Part shown: one piece after another, positions 27,173 through 36,618 of the stretch
Numbering within the stretch: the first letter of the stretch is position 1
How the letters are laid out: every line of letters starts with the position of its first letter
From: Marisediminitalea oceani
GTDB taxonomy: Bacteria > Pseudomonadota > Gammaproteobacteria > Enterobacterales > Alteromonadaceae
NCBI RefSeq assembly: GCF_003731635.1
Contig: NZ_RCUA01000002.1
Span: 62,001-126,000, forward strand
DNA length: 64,000 nt
Direction of reading: 5' to 3'
Notes under the pieces: model-generated
The model's input: the letters and a program-made list of their open reading frames with translations, nothing else
Databases searched by the model: none
Told to the model about the DNA's origin: nothing
Translations under genes and position numbers: made by a program

Positions 27173-27952
27173 ATGGATTTAGGACTTAAAGGTAAGCAGG
27201 CTATCGTCTGCGCCTCAAGCCGAGGTTTGGGCCGGGCTTGTGCTCAGGCACTGGCAGAGGCCGGAGTGAACCTGGTGCTCAACGGATTAAACGCTGAGCG
27301 ACTGGCTCAGGTAGCCGAAGAAATTGCCACCGCTACCGGGGTAACGGTTACGCCCGTTGCCTGTGACGTGAGCACCGCAGACGGTCAGGCAAAACTTCTC
27401 GCAGCCTGCCCCGCACCCGATATTCTGGTTAATAACAACGGCGGACCGCCACTCAAAGACTTCCGTGAACTGGATAATGACGCTATGGTGGACGGCATCA
27501 ATATGAACATGCTCACACCGATTAATCTGGTAAAGCAGGTGCTGGATGGTATGGTGGAACGTGGCTTTGGCCGCATCATTAACATTACCTCGATGACGGT
27601 TAAAATGCCGGTAGCCGGACTGGATCTCTCAAGCGGTGCCCGCGCTGGCCTGACAGCCTTTTTAGCCGGGATCGCCCGCACCGTGGCTGACAAAAACGTT
27701 ACCATCAACAACATTTTACCGGGTTACTTTGCTACCGACCGATTAGACGGCGTGTTAAATGCGGGCATGGCCCGAACCGGTAACGACAAAGAAACGGTCG
27801 CTAAAGACCTGGCCGCGAAAGTACCGGCCAACCGTTTTGGCGATCCGAAAGAGTTTGGTAATACCTGCGCCTTTTTGGCCAGCCAGTATGGCGGCTATAT
27901 CACCGGGCAGAACATCCTGCTTGATGGCGGCTTAAATCCCAGCGCGTTTTAA
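27173..27952 (+). CDS. Atypical SDR-family protein lacking the catalytic Tyr and Lys
   Basis: A 259-residue short-chain dehydrogenase/reductase fold, similar to 3-oxoacyl-ACP reductases: nucleotide loop CASSRGLGRA (13-22), VLVNNNGGPP (NNAG-like, about 85-93), Ser140 (NITS) and INNILPGYFATDRL. The YxxxK pair is replaced: at the expected spacing from Ser140 the sequence reads Ser153 and Arg157 (LSSGARAGL). It matches a known group of BKR-like SDRs without the standard tetrad. NAD(P) binding is plausible, classical catalysis is not. Monocistronic; terminator after it. Confidence 0.8.
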   Translation: MDLGLKGKQAIVCASSRGLGRACAQALAEAGVNLVLNGLNAERLAQVAEEIATATGVTVTPVACDVSTADGQAKLLAACPAPDILVNNNGGPPLKDFRELDNDAMVDGINMNMLTPINLVKQVLDGMVERGFGRIINITSMTVKMPVAGLDLSSGARAGLTAFLAGIARTVADKNVTINNILPGYFATDRLDGVLNAGMARTGNDKETVAKDLAAKVPANRFGDPKEFGNTCAFLASQYGGYITGQNILLDGGLNPSAF

Positions 27953-27966
27953 CCGCACACAAAAAA

Positions 27967-27988
27967 GGGCACGCTTAGTGCCCTCTTG
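27967..27988. terminator. Hairpin between the SDR and acylase genes
   Basis: GGGCAC-GCTTA-GTGCCC followed by TCTTG on the plus strand and preceded by an A-run, which is a T-run for the minus-strand acylase gene; probably works both ways. Confidence 0.65.
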
Positions 27989-27998
27989 CTGTTCATCG

Positions 27999-30146
27999 CT
28001 ACCTTTCGAGCCACTCCGTTTGCTCAGTATGCGCTTCAACCTCTTCCCGCTGTAGCCAGAGCGTGCGGTATTCATCGTTTGCCAGTAATTCAAGCTGATC
28101 AGAATAATGGGTCGATTCGACCTGGCGGGAATTACCATAAGCCATAATTCCCTTCGCTTTTATCGGCGTTGAAAACTCCACCATGGAAACCCAGGTTTCA
28201 CCATGGCGCGGTTCACGAATCCCATCGCCATCCGGATCCCACCAGGTGATCACATTAAATGCGCCAAGATTGCCATAGCCACCATGACCGGGCACATCCT
28301 TATCGCGAATAATAAACCGTGAGACATCGCCAAACCGCGGGTCCATCCGGCCATAGGTTGAAATGGTATTTTCGGCGGCCTTTTTAAGCATGGCTACGGC
28401 AGCTTCAGGATCCTTCAAACCGTAAGGCGTTAATAGCGGTGACTCTGCCTGCCACGGCACTGCATAGTTAGATTGATCCGAAAATCCAGAGCGCTTACCA
28501 GCAAACAATTCTGCCCAGTTCTCAAATAAAATCCCGGCACGGTTATCCACGCCAAAATGCCTGTCCCAGGCTTTAAGCACTTGCGCTGCCTGCTGCACCA
28601 TTTCGTCGTTACTTTCAGCGGCCGCGGTTAAAAGGTCGTCCAGCACGCGTTCGGTCATGAGTGCATAAGTAGAGGTTTTGATTTTCTCAAACTGCTCGAA
28701 ACTTAACTTACCGCTTTCAGCCATCATTTTAACCGCGTTTTGCGCCCGGAAAGACATTGGCCCTTCTACTGCAACGTAAGGCGGAAAATCATGATACTTA
28801 TAAACAGCAGGATATGTGGCCAGCCACGGCGGATCGTTAGCATTTTGGACAAATCCACTTTCGGGGTTAATGACTTTAGGCAGATCCGCGTAATCATGGA
28901 CTTCATTCCACACATACTCAGAACTATCACCAGGCACCAATCCGGTCCAGAAAGCCAGGTCGCCTTGTTCGTGTTTGGGCAGAATGCCATTGTAAAGATA
29001 CTGAATATTGCCTTCTTTATCAGCGTAGGTAATGTTAAACGTTGGCACCTGTAGCCTTTCCATTACCGTAGTAAATTCAGCGAAGTTCTTTGCCTGCAAC
29101 ATATCAAAATACTGTTGCAGCATACCCGGCCGGTCCAGCCCAGCAACGCGCAATGCGACTGTTTCACCATCTTGCCTTTCAAACACCGCCCCGTGAACTG
29201 ACTTTCGCACAGCCAGTGTTTTTTCTTTAAGCGTGCCGTTTTGCTGTAATACCCGGTACGTCTTTTCGGTAGTCTCAAATGGCAACACCTCGCCATCGAA
29301 GAGGTAGCCATCTTCTTTACGGGTAAGATGGTAAGTGGTGGCACCGGGGATACGGTTTACGGTGTTGGAAATCCCCATGCGCTGGTTAAAGGCAAAGCGA
29401 ATTACCGGCAGGCCCACCTGAGTGGCACCGTACATTTCAAAATCAGGACCGCTTAAATGGGCTTCATAATAGGTAAAGAAGCCGGTTGCCCAGGGCAGAT
29501 GCGGGTTTTGCAGCAATAACGTGTTACCGCTGGCAGACTTAGCAGGCGCTACGGCATAGGTATTTGAGCCAGCCTTGAGCGGCGGTGCACGCTCGCCAAT
29601 CACCCGGGAAGGCGAGGCAACATAAATAAAGTTCATCAGCCGGTGGGCATGGGTCACCACATCTACACCAGATACCGGTAATACTTTTAATACCTGCGGA
29701 TCCAGGGTTTCAGGGTACTTCTTCGCGTAATCGTTAATGCCGGCCGCAAAAGCATCGAGGTTTTTCTTAAACGCCTCCTTTTGGTTCTGGTACCACTGCT
29801 GCCCTCTTTCTGGGACGTCATTACCGAGTAGCCACAAGTCGGTTTGTTCATACTCTTCGCCCCAGTATTCAGCGCCTTTTGCCCGGGCCTGACCGTAAAG
29901 CCTCAAAACAATGTCACCCTGACTCTTTGCCTGGGCCCAGCCAAAACCGTAAAACACATCTTCAGCAGTCCCGCCATAAATATGCGGCACACCAAAAGTG
30001 TCCCAACGAATTTCGATATCCTTAGATGTACCGGTATCAGGGGGAGTTTTAGGAGCGTTATCACAGGCAGTAATAACAAGCGTCAGGATAGCAAGCACAG
30101 CAATACGCCAGCCCCTGCAGCGCTGAGTAACGGCTAACATGTTCAT
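27999..30146 (-). CDS. Penicillin-acylase-family lipoprotein (Ntn hydrolase, S45)
   Basis: A 715-residue protein from the ATG at 30146; upstream codons exist but the lipoprotein signal ([14 protein letters not shown], Cys28) fixes this start. The N-terminal alpha-chain region includes [15 protein letters not shown] and [13 protein letters not shown]; the autocatalytic cleavage site is before Ser in [17 protein letters not shown], which would become the nucleophile of the beta chain, followed by [10 protein letters not shown]. The C-terminal half carries further family blocks ([25 protein letters not shown]). The family hydrolyses amide bonds of penicillins, acyl-homoserine lactones and other N-acyl compounds; the substrate here is unknown. 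Confidence 0.85.
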   Translation of the reverse strand: MNMLAVTQRCRGWRIAVLAILTLVITACDNAPKTPPDTGTSKDIEIRWDTFGVPHIYGGTAEDVFYGFGWAQAKSQGDIVLRLYGQARAKGAEYWGEEYEQTDLWLLGNDVPERGQQWYQNQKEAFKKNLDAFAAGINDYAKKYPETLDPQVLKVLPVSGVDVVTHAHRLMNFIYVASPSRVIGERAPPLKAGSNTYAVAPAKSASGNTLLLQNPHLPWATGFFTYYEAHLSGPDFEMYGATQVGLPVIRFAFNQRMGISNTVNRIPGATTYHLTRKEDGYLFDGEVLPFETTEKTYRVLQQNGTLKEKTLAVRKSVHGAVFERQDGETVALRVAGLDRPGMLQQYFDMLQAKNFAEFTTVMERLQVPTFNITYADKEGNIQYLYNGILPKHEQGDLAFWTGLVPGDSSEYVWNEVHDYADLPKVINPESGFVQNANDPPWLATYPAVYKYHDFPPYVAVEGPMSFRAQNAVKMMAESGKLSFEQFEKIKTSTYALMTERVLDDLLTAAAESNDEMVQQAAQVLKAWDRHFGVDNRAGILFENWAELFAGKRSGFSDQSNYAVPWQAESPLLTPYGLKDPEAAVAMLKKAAENTISTYGRMDPRFGDVSRFIIRDKDVPGHGGYGNLGAFNVITWWDPDGDGIREPRHGETWVSMVEFSTPIKAKGIMAYGNSRQVESTHYSDQLELLANDEYRTLWLQREEVEAHTEQTEWLER

Positions 30147-30308
30147 AAGAATTCCAACTTCTTCGCCGGTTAAGGCGCTCTCTGTCCGGGGCAAACGGCC
30201 AAAGGTATAGGGTAATGCGTCCTGAAGCTTTTTTAGCATGCCGTGTCCGGCGCATGGGTGCAACCAGAGAGAGATTTTAATTGGACAAAACAGCAGGTTA
30301 TTACGATA

Positions 30309-30332
30309 AAAGGAGGCCTTATGACCTCCTTT
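30309..30332 (-). terminator. Terminator of the MFS gene
   Basis: AAAGGAGG (30309-30316) pairs with CCTCCTTT (30325-30332); it lies 11 bases beyond the MFS stop codon and ends in a short T-run on the minus strand. Confidence 0.7.
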
Positions 30333-30343
30333 AAATGTGCATA

Positions 30344-31537
30344 TTAGTTCGTTGCGGGGATTAAATTTCGATTACGCATCTGCAGGTAGCTAAGGGCCCA
30401 CATAATAAAGCCGCCGACAAACAGCATGGCTGACGCATAGCCGGTTTCGTTAAACGAAGCGCCTGATGCCAGTAAAGCGCCGCCTACCCAGGGGCCAATT
30501 GCGTTAGCGGTATTAAAGGCACATTGCACCAGTGCGCCAATCATAGCGTGCCCGGTGGGCGATACGTCCAGCAACATCGACTGAATCACGGCTGCCAAAC
30601 CAACACTAGCGCCGAGCAGGAATACAGTGACGTATAACCACCAGATATTTGTCGCGGCAAACACGTACATGATAGCAATGGCAACGCTACATAACAGGGC
30701 GATACCCGTTGTGGCTAACGGCGAGTGATCGGCCAGTTTACTGATCACCAGGTTACCAATTGTGGTGCCAATCCCAAACATCATCATGGCAATGGAAATG
30801 GTCACTTCAGGGGTTTCGGTTACGTTAATAATGGTGTCTGCCAGATAAGTATAAATACAGAACACGCCGCCAAAACCAACAAAGATAATCCCGGAAATCG
30901 ACCACACCAGTTTGTTTTTCAGTACGCCAAATTCTTCCCGCAACCGGGTTGGATTGGTTACCGGACTGCTGGGTACCAGACGGTAAATCAAAAACATGGT
31001 GATCAGTGCCAGCACGGCCACAATAGCCATACACACCCGCCAGCTAAGATTTTGTCCAACCAGAGTTGCCATAGGTACGCCCACGATAGTTGCAATAGTA
31101 AGACCAGCAAAGACTTTAGACATATAGGTTGCACGCTTACCCTTAGGTGCCATACCAGAAGCAACCAGCAACGCCGTACCAAAGTAAGCCCCATGAGGTA
31201 ACCCGGAGAGTACCCGGTAAACCACCAGCTCCGGTAAAGATGAAGCAATCGCACTTAACCCATTGCCCAGTAAAATCATGCCGGTAAACACAATCAACGC
31301 GGTGCGACGATTGGTTTTATTGGTCAGCAGCATAAACAATGGCGCACCAATCACCACACCGATGGCATAGGCACTGATCACGTTACCTGCCAACGAGGGA
31401 GTGACGCTGAATGATTCAGCAATTAAGGGCAGCATGGACATTGCCGAAAACTCGGTTAGTCCAAGAACAAAAGTTCCGAGCGCCATAGCCAGAATAGGCC
31501 AGACCGCTGCGCCCTGTTTAATTTGTGGTGCAGACAT
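30344..31537 (-). CDS. MFS transporter (AraJ/YdhP-like drug or sugar efflux family)
   Basis: A 397-residue major facilitator with 12 predicted helices. Helix 1 carries [21 protein letters not shown], characteristic of the DHA1 AraJ/YdhP/SotB group, loop 2-3 has [10 protein letters not shown] and helix 4 the [14 protein letters not shown] motif. I start at the ATG at 31537, which has AAGG 6 bases upstream; six further upstream codons would read MCLRLF. Export of sugars or drugs is the family role; the substrate is not visible. Monocistronic. Confidence 0.85.
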   Translation of the reverse strand: MSAPQIKQGAAVWPILAMALGTFVLGLTEFSAMSMLPLIAESFSVTPSLAGNVISAYAIGVVIGAPLFMLLTNKTNRRTALIVFTGMILLGNGLSAIASSLPELVVYRVLSGLPHGAYFGTALLVASGMAPKGKRATYMSKVFAGLTIATIVGVPMATLVGQNLSWRVCMAIVAVLALITMFLIYRLVPSSPVTNPTRLREEFGVLKNKLVWSISGIIFVGFGGVFCIYTYLADTIINVTETPEVTISIAMMMFGIGTTIGNLVISKLADHSPLATTGIALLCSVAIAIMYVFAATNIWWLYVTVFLLGASVGLAAVIQSMLLDVSPTGHAMIGALVQCAFNTANAIGPWVGGALLASGASFNETGYASAMLFVGGFIMWALSYLQMRNRNLIPATN

Positions 31538-31959
31538 AAACAACCTTAAACACATGGCCGAAGCCAGTTAAATCAATGAGTGTGCGCCTGTTTAAACTGG
31601 TGTTGTTAACCTGGCAGCGTAAACGAATAAAACGCGAGTATATTTTGTAGGAATACAGAACCAACCGTTCACTGTTTGAACAGCGTAATCTTATCCGGAA
31701 GGGCTATTGCTTTTTTTATTTGATAGCTTGCATTATACGTTATGTATGCAAAGTAATTCTATGCTTAATACGTGTAAGTTATGCCATTTTTTACTTGATT
31801 CAACGCCCCGCAGGCAGCCTTTACAACCCAGTTTCTTTTCATTTCCAATTCTTTGATAAGTTTTACAAACGGAAGGGGAATGATAGCCTGTGGTAAGACT
31901 TGAATAATCCTGATAAAAGCCTCAATTTAGGCTGACTCAATTATGTACCGGACCCCTGA
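31538..31959. other. Divergent intergenic region between the MFS and kefG-like genes
   Basis: About 420 bases without a credible gene, AT-rich in the middle. A small hairpin AGCCT-CAATTT-AGGCT (31918-31933) lies 26 bases before the kefG-like start. I cannot assign promoters confidently. Confidence 0.5.
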
Positions 31960-32592
31960 ATGTCTACTGAAGCAAGCTCGTCCTCCTGCCGTATCCTGTT
32001 ATTGTTTGCGCATCCCTCGCAGGCGAGATCGGAGGTTAACAGTGTGCTGTTTAACGCCGCCAAACAGCACAAGGCGGTGACGGCGGTAGATTTATATGCT
32101 GAGTATCCGGACTTTAATATCAGTATCGAGCGTGAACAACAGCGCTTGCTTGAGCACGATGTGATTATTTTTCAGTTTCCCATTTACTGGTACTCCACCC
32201 CGGCCCTGTTAAAAGAGTGGCAGGATCTGGTGCTTGAATACGGATTCGCCTATGGCAAAGGGGGCGATGCACTTAAAGGTAAGCAATTTATGTGTGCTGT
32301 AACGGCTGGCGGGCGCGAAGAAGCCTACCAGACCGATGGGTTTAATCACTTTACTCTGCGCCAGTTACTGCAGCCACTGGAGCAAATGGCCAGTATTACC
32401 CAGTTAACCTACCTGGCCCCTTTCGCCTTATTTGGCTCCCGCACCGCAAAGGAAGAGCACCGTATCACCCGGCACTCAGCGCTGTGGACTAAGCTACTTG
32501 ATACCCTGGCGCAAGACGAACTGGATATCAGTAAAGCGCGGCAGCTGGAAAACCTCACCCGCTATTTTGACGAGCAGGATCTGCACCAATGA
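31960..32592 (+). CDS. KefF/KefG-like flavodoxin-fold NAD(P)H oxidoreductase
   Basis: A 210-residue flavodoxin-like quinone-reductase-fold protein: RILLLFAHPSQARSEVN at the N-terminus, VIIFQFPIYWYSTPALLKEW near 70 and CAVTAGGREEAYQ near 112, all typical of the ancillary subunits that activate Kef potassium efflux channels. Its stop overlaps the ATG of the KefB/C-like gene by 4 bases, the same gene order as E. coli kefG-kefB. It binds FMN and sits on the cytosolic side of the channel; efflux is opened by glutathione adducts of electrophiles. Confidence 0.88.
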   Translation: MSTEASSSSCRILLLFAHPSQARSEVNSVLFNAAKQHKAVTAVDLYAEYPDFNISIEREQQRLLEHDVIIFQFPIYWYSTPALLKEWQDLVLEYGFAYGKGGDALKGKQFMCAVTAGGREEAYQTDGFNHFTLRQLLQPLEQMASITQLTYLAPFALFGSRTAKEEHRITRHSALWTKLLDTLAQDELDISKARQLENLTRYFDEQDLHQ

Positions 32593-34508
32593 CCGGTTAC
32601 TTTCTTCAGGCGTTTATTTATTTACTGGCGGCGGTTATTGCCGTGCCGGTGGCCAAGCGATTCGGATTGGGCTCGGTTCTGGGCTACTTAATAGCCGGAC
32701 TGATTATTGGCCCGGTGCTCGGTCTGGTGGGTGAGGAAACCAACGCCATTCAACACTTTGCCGAGTTTGGCGTGGTAATGATGCTGTTTTTAGTGGGAAT
32801 GGAGCTTGAACCCAAAGCCTTATGGAATATGAAGCTGCGCTTACTGGGCCTGGGCGGCTTACAGTTGCTGCTCACCTCAGCAGTTATCACCGGTATCGCC
32901 ATGATAGCCGGCCTGAGTTGGCAGGTGGCGCTGACTATTGGTCTTATTTTCGCGCTGTCTTCCACCGCCATTGTACTGCAAACCTTTCAGGAAAAAGGCC
33001 TGCAACAAACCGAAGGAGCCAGGGGCGCTTTTTCCATTCTGTTATTTCAGGACATCGCCGTTATTCCGATGCTGGCGCTTATCCCGCTATTGGCCTTACC
33101 CGAGCTGGCGAGCGCTATTAATGAGACGGCAGGCCAGAACGCCGGCCATGGCGACAGTCTGGTGGAAGGGCTGCCTGGCTGGCTGTACGGGTTAGTTATT
33201 ATCGCGTCCATAGCGTTTGTCACCGTTGGCGGTCATTACCTGAGCCGGCCGCTGTTTCGCTTTGTGGCATCCTCGGGACTGCGTGAAATTTTTACTGCTA
33301 CGGCGTTGATGCTGGTTATCGGCATTGCAGCTTTAATGGGACTGGTTGGTCTCTCCCCTGCCCTCGGCGCCTTTCTGGCCGGCGTAGTGCTGGCTAACAG
33401 TGAATTTCGTCACGAACTTAAGGCCAATATTGAACCCTTTAAAGGGCTGCTGCTGGGGCTGTTCTTTATCACTGTAGGGGCTGGTATTCACTTTGCTACG
33501 CTCACCGAAAACTGGGTACTGATCATCAGTATTACCCTCGGGGTGATGGTGTTTAAAGCGTTGGTGCTGTTTGTGATTGCTCTGCTATTTGACTTAAAAG
33601 GCAGTAATCGCTGGCTGCTAACCCTGAGCCTGGCCCAGGCCGGTGAATTTGGTTTTGTATTGATTAGCTTTGCGGCTCAGAACAACGTGCTGGCCACCGA
33701 TTTGATTGCCTTATTGCAGTTGGTGGTGGCTTTGTCGATGTTTTTAACGCCGGGACTGTTTATCTTATTCGAACGGGTGATTATGCCCCGTTATATGCAC
33801 GGCAGCAGCAATCGCCAGCATGACACGGTAGATGATAAAGGTAGTGTGATTATTGCCGGCATCGGCCGTTTCGGGCAGATAGTTAACCGCTTACTGGTGG
33901 CTAACGATTTTAAAACGGTAATTCTGGATATACGTTCAGAGCAGGTCGATCTGATGCGTCAGATAGGCACTCAGGCTTACTTTGGTGACGCTTCAAAACC
34001 GGGCATGCTCGACACCGCCGGCATTGAACAAGCCAGCTTAATGGTTATCGCTATAGACGACCGGGAAACCGCTGTTGAAATGGTAAAATACGTAAAATTA
34101 GCTCACCCTGAGCTTAAGCTGCTGGTGCGCGCCTTCGACCGCGGTCATGGCTACCGGTTGCGCCAGGCGGGTGCTGATTACCTGATTTCCGAAACATATC
34201 ATTCGGCCCTGGAAATGGGCGCTCAGGCACTACGTTCGCTGGGCGTACACCCGTTTCAGGCCGAACGGCAAAAGCATGCCTACCGCGATATTGAAGCCCA
34301 GCAAAGTGACGTACTTTACGAAGCCTGGAAAGACGATGCCAGCGGCGAGCGCTTTGATAACAACTACCGTGAGCTATTTATGGAGTTGCAACAACTCATT
34401 GATGACGCGCTTAAATCGGATCTGCACGACAATCACTCCAAGCGGCGAGGCTGGACACCGCCGCCAAAAGGCTACGCAGAAGAACAGTTAAAAAATCAAA
34501 AAGACTAA
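32589..34508 (+). CDS. Glutathione-gated K+/H+ antiporter, KefB/KefC type (CPA2)
   Basis: A 639-residue protein: 12-13 membrane helices to about residue 390 (AVPVAKRFGLGSVLGYLIAG, FALSSTAIVLQTFQEKG, GLSPALGAFLAGVVLANSEF), then a RCK/TrkA-N domain (about 415-530: GSVIIAGIGRFGQIVNRLL, FGDASKPGMLDTAGIE) that binds NAD(H) and glutathione, and a charged tail. It exports K+ to acidify the cytoplasm during electrophile stress. Coupled to the upstream KefF/KefG-like gene, favouring KefB over KefC by gene order, but sequence alone does not settle it. Confidence 0.88.
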   Translation: MTGYFLQAFIYLLAAVIAVPVAKRFGLGSVLGYLIAGLIIGPVLGLVGEETNAIQHFAEFGVVMMLFLVGMELEPKALWNMKLRLLGLGGLQLLLTSAVITGIAMIAGLSWQVALTIGLIFALSSTAIVLQTFQEKGLQQTEGARGAFSILLFQDIAVIPMLALIPLLALPELASAINETAGQNAGHGDSLVEGLPGWLYGLVIIASIAFVTVGGHYLSRPLFRFVASSGLREIFTATALMLVIGIAALMGLVGLSPALGAFLAGVVLANSEFRHELKANIEPFKGLLLGLFFITVGAGIHFATLTENWVLIISITLGVMVFKALVLFVIALLFDLKGSNRWLLTLSLAQAGEFGFVLISFAAQNNVLATDLIALLQLVVALSMFLTPGLFILFERVIMPRYMHGSSNRQHDTVDDKGSVIIAGIGRFGQIVNRLLVANDFKTVILDIRSEQVDLMRQIGTQAYFGDASKPGMLDTAGIEQASLMVIAIDDRETAVEMVKYVKLAHPELKLLVRAFDRGHGYRLRQAGADYLISETYHSALEMGAQALRSLGVHPFQAERQKHAYRDIEAQQSDVLYEAWKDDASGERFDNNYRELFMELQQLIDDALKSDLHDNHSKRRGWTPPPKGYAEEQLKNQKD

Positions 34509-34515
34509 CCGGCCG

Positions 34516-35316
34516 TTACTGATTGCCGGGCAATTGAGGCTCGGCAAACATGTTTAAGTCGCCCAGCATCTGTTTTAATACCCCGTTTCGGGCAAACTCC
34601 TCAAGCTTTTTATTAATGGCTTTAAACAGGCGTTCATGGCCGGGATGACAAATCAGGGTATCGCGCATAGTCAGCGGCGAATACGCTTCGTCATAAGGAA
34701 GCTCAGCCATCCCCAGTTCTTCGTAGGCAAACAACACATCCGGATAAAAAGAGAAGATGTAGTCAACTTTATGATCTTTAAGCATCTGCACATTTTCGGT
34801 TTCGCTGCTGACCTCAAAAAGGTGCATCACGCGCTTGGCGATCCTCTGCATTTCACTACTCAATGGTGTACCACGCACAATGCTTAACACTGCATGATCC
34901 GGTATATCACTGGCCTGGCGTACTAAATGTTGTTCATCGCGGGAAATCACTCTCACCATGGCCTTATTTAGCGGCACGCTGATCAGCACATCCTGTAAAT
35001 CAAGGCTGGCATCCTCTAAATCAAAGGTCGCAATCCCCGGCGCATAACAGGCAAATTATTTATTCACAAATCCGCGTTTGGCCCGGGACATGGGCATCAC
35101 AATGATCTCAAGCTGGTCGGCCAGCCCGCTTTCTACCAACGCCCGCTGGAGAATTTCGTGGTAAACCCCGGGGCCTTCGTGTTCACCGGGAATGTGAAAA
35201 AGCCCTGTTAACTGTGCGCCAACAATAACTTTTTTAGCGCCGGTTTCACTTGCCACCGGCCAGGCTACCAATGCCGCGACGACTGCCGCAAGCATTATCA
35301 TAACGTATCGCAACAA
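34516..35316 (-). pseudogene. Solute-binding family 3-like periplasmic protein with an in-frame stop
   Basis: A single frame of 267 codons begins with a signal peptide (LAAVVAALVAWPVASE) and continues VIVGAQLTGLFHIPGEHEGP and MPMSRAKRGFVNK, then TAA (35056-35058 on the plus strand), then, in the same frame, FACYAPGIATFDLED and onward to the end. CAA to TAA is a one-base change and Gln would fit. RAKRxFxxxxxxCYxPG is the arrangement of substrate-binding-like sensor proteins. Recently broken gene, or read-through. It lies convergent to kefB. The start is a TTG; an ATG lies five codons inside. Confidence 0.82.
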
Positions 35317-35439
35317 ATCTCTTTTCCCGGGCTGCTGTAAAAAACTGTCTGCTACTAAACTCTATGCACAGGAGTGATATGCTGCAAGCTGAACAGGTTA
35401 ATTACACATTATCCTTTAGGATAAGAAACAGCCAGAAAG

Positions 35440-36468
35440 TTAATCAGACAAAGCCTGCAGGCGCCGTTGTTTCGGGCTTTGCTGATACCAGCGTTTAAAT
35501 GCACGGGTAAAGTTACCGGCATTGGTAAAACCTAAGCGGTAACCGACTTCACTTAAAGGTAAATGGCCGGTTTCTACCCACAATAACGCCTGCCGACTGC
35601 GCAGGGCATCCACCACAATCTGGAAGCTACTGCCTTTGTCGGCCAATCGTCGCTGCAAGGTGCGTGAACTCAGCCCAAGGTGTTGTGCCGCTTGCACAAG
35701 AGTCAGAGTGCCCAATGGCAAGTGATTTAACAGCAATGACTCCAATTGGCCGCGCAGGTCGCTGCGATCAAAGCGCGCCAGATAATCGGCTACCAGCGCG
35801 TCATTCTGTGCCGCGAGCTCCGGACTGGCAGTTAACAACGGCTGATGCATCACCGCCTCGCTAAACGATATCGTGTCGTGGGCCGCATTAAAAAACACCG
35901 GGCACTTAAACACCCGCTGCCAGGGCGTTGGATCTGCTGGTTGCGGTCGACTCAGCGATACCTGCAACGGCACTAAGCCGGGCTCAAAAATATGTCTGGC
36001 GGTAAGCATACAGGTGCCCATAAACGCGTCGGTCTCAGCCGCGCTCCAATGGTCAATAGTAAGGCTTTTATGCAGGCTGATATCAACCTGATTATTCGAC
36101 TCACTGATGTTAAGCGTACCGTAGTCGGCAAACATCCGGAAATTAGCAGCCAGCCGCTCAAAACCCGCCATCAGCGTGTTACTGGCCCAAATAGCAAAAC
36201 CCAGTGCCTGCCATGAAGTGGGCCGGACAAACCGGGCTACGGTTAGCCCTACCGCTTCATCCTGAGTCAGACTCTCCACCAGACGCCACAAGCGATTTAG
36301 CTCGGCAAGAGAATAGCGGGTTTCGGGTTGAGCAGCCTGGACAGGATCTATCCCTACACGGCTAAGCAGACTCTGACCATCAAGCTGATAAGCACTCATT
36401 GCCCTGCTGATGACCAACGGCCAGCTGCCGATAACACTATGAGATTGCGCGATATTGTAGTCTTTCAT
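35440..36468 (-). CDS. AraC-family transcriptional regulator (OruR/ArgR-like group)
   Basis: A 342-residue regulator with an N-terminal AraC_arabinose-binding-like domain of the DUF4135-free 'Arabinose_bd' type (about 20-200: LSRVGIDPVQAAQPETRYSL) and a C-terminal double HTH (about 240-335: TLVQAAQHLGLSSRTLQRRL, LSEVGYRLGFTNAGNFTRAF). The start at 36468 has AGGAT upstream; 20 earlier codons look non-conserved. It is divergent from the acyl-CoA ligase gene (150 bases apart), the likely target (inference). Confidence 0.85.
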   Translation of the reverse strand: MKDYNIAQSHSVIGSWPLVISRAMSAYQLDGQSLLSRVGIDPVQAAQPETRYSLAELNRLWRLVESLTQDEAVGLTVARFVRPTSWQALGFAIWASNTLMAGFERLAANFRMFADYGTLNISESNNQVDISLHKSLTIDHWSAAETDAFMGTCMLTARHIFEPGLVPLQVSLSRPQPADPTPWQRVFKCPVFFNAAHDTISFSEAVMHQPLLTASPELAAQNDALVADYLARFDRSDLRGQLESLLLNHLPLGTLTLVQAAQHLGLSSRTLQRRLADKGSSFQIVVDALRSRQALLWVETGHLPLSEVGYRLGFTNAGNFTRAFKRWYQQSPKQRRLQALSD

Positions 36469-36618
36469 TCGGTTATCCTGAGGTTGGTAGGCGCAGCTTA
36501 TACAGCCAATATTATCTTTATACGCCAATCATAAATCCTAACACGCCAACCCCTTGCGCGTTAACCTATTTAAAACAACACTATTACAAAACAACCCGTT
36601 AAACACCGGAGCCGTGTG

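Noticed and set aside
30725..31201. 158-codon open frame opposite the MFS gene
   Set aside because: His/Asn/Gln-rich reverse complement of hydrophobic membrane helices; not protein-like.
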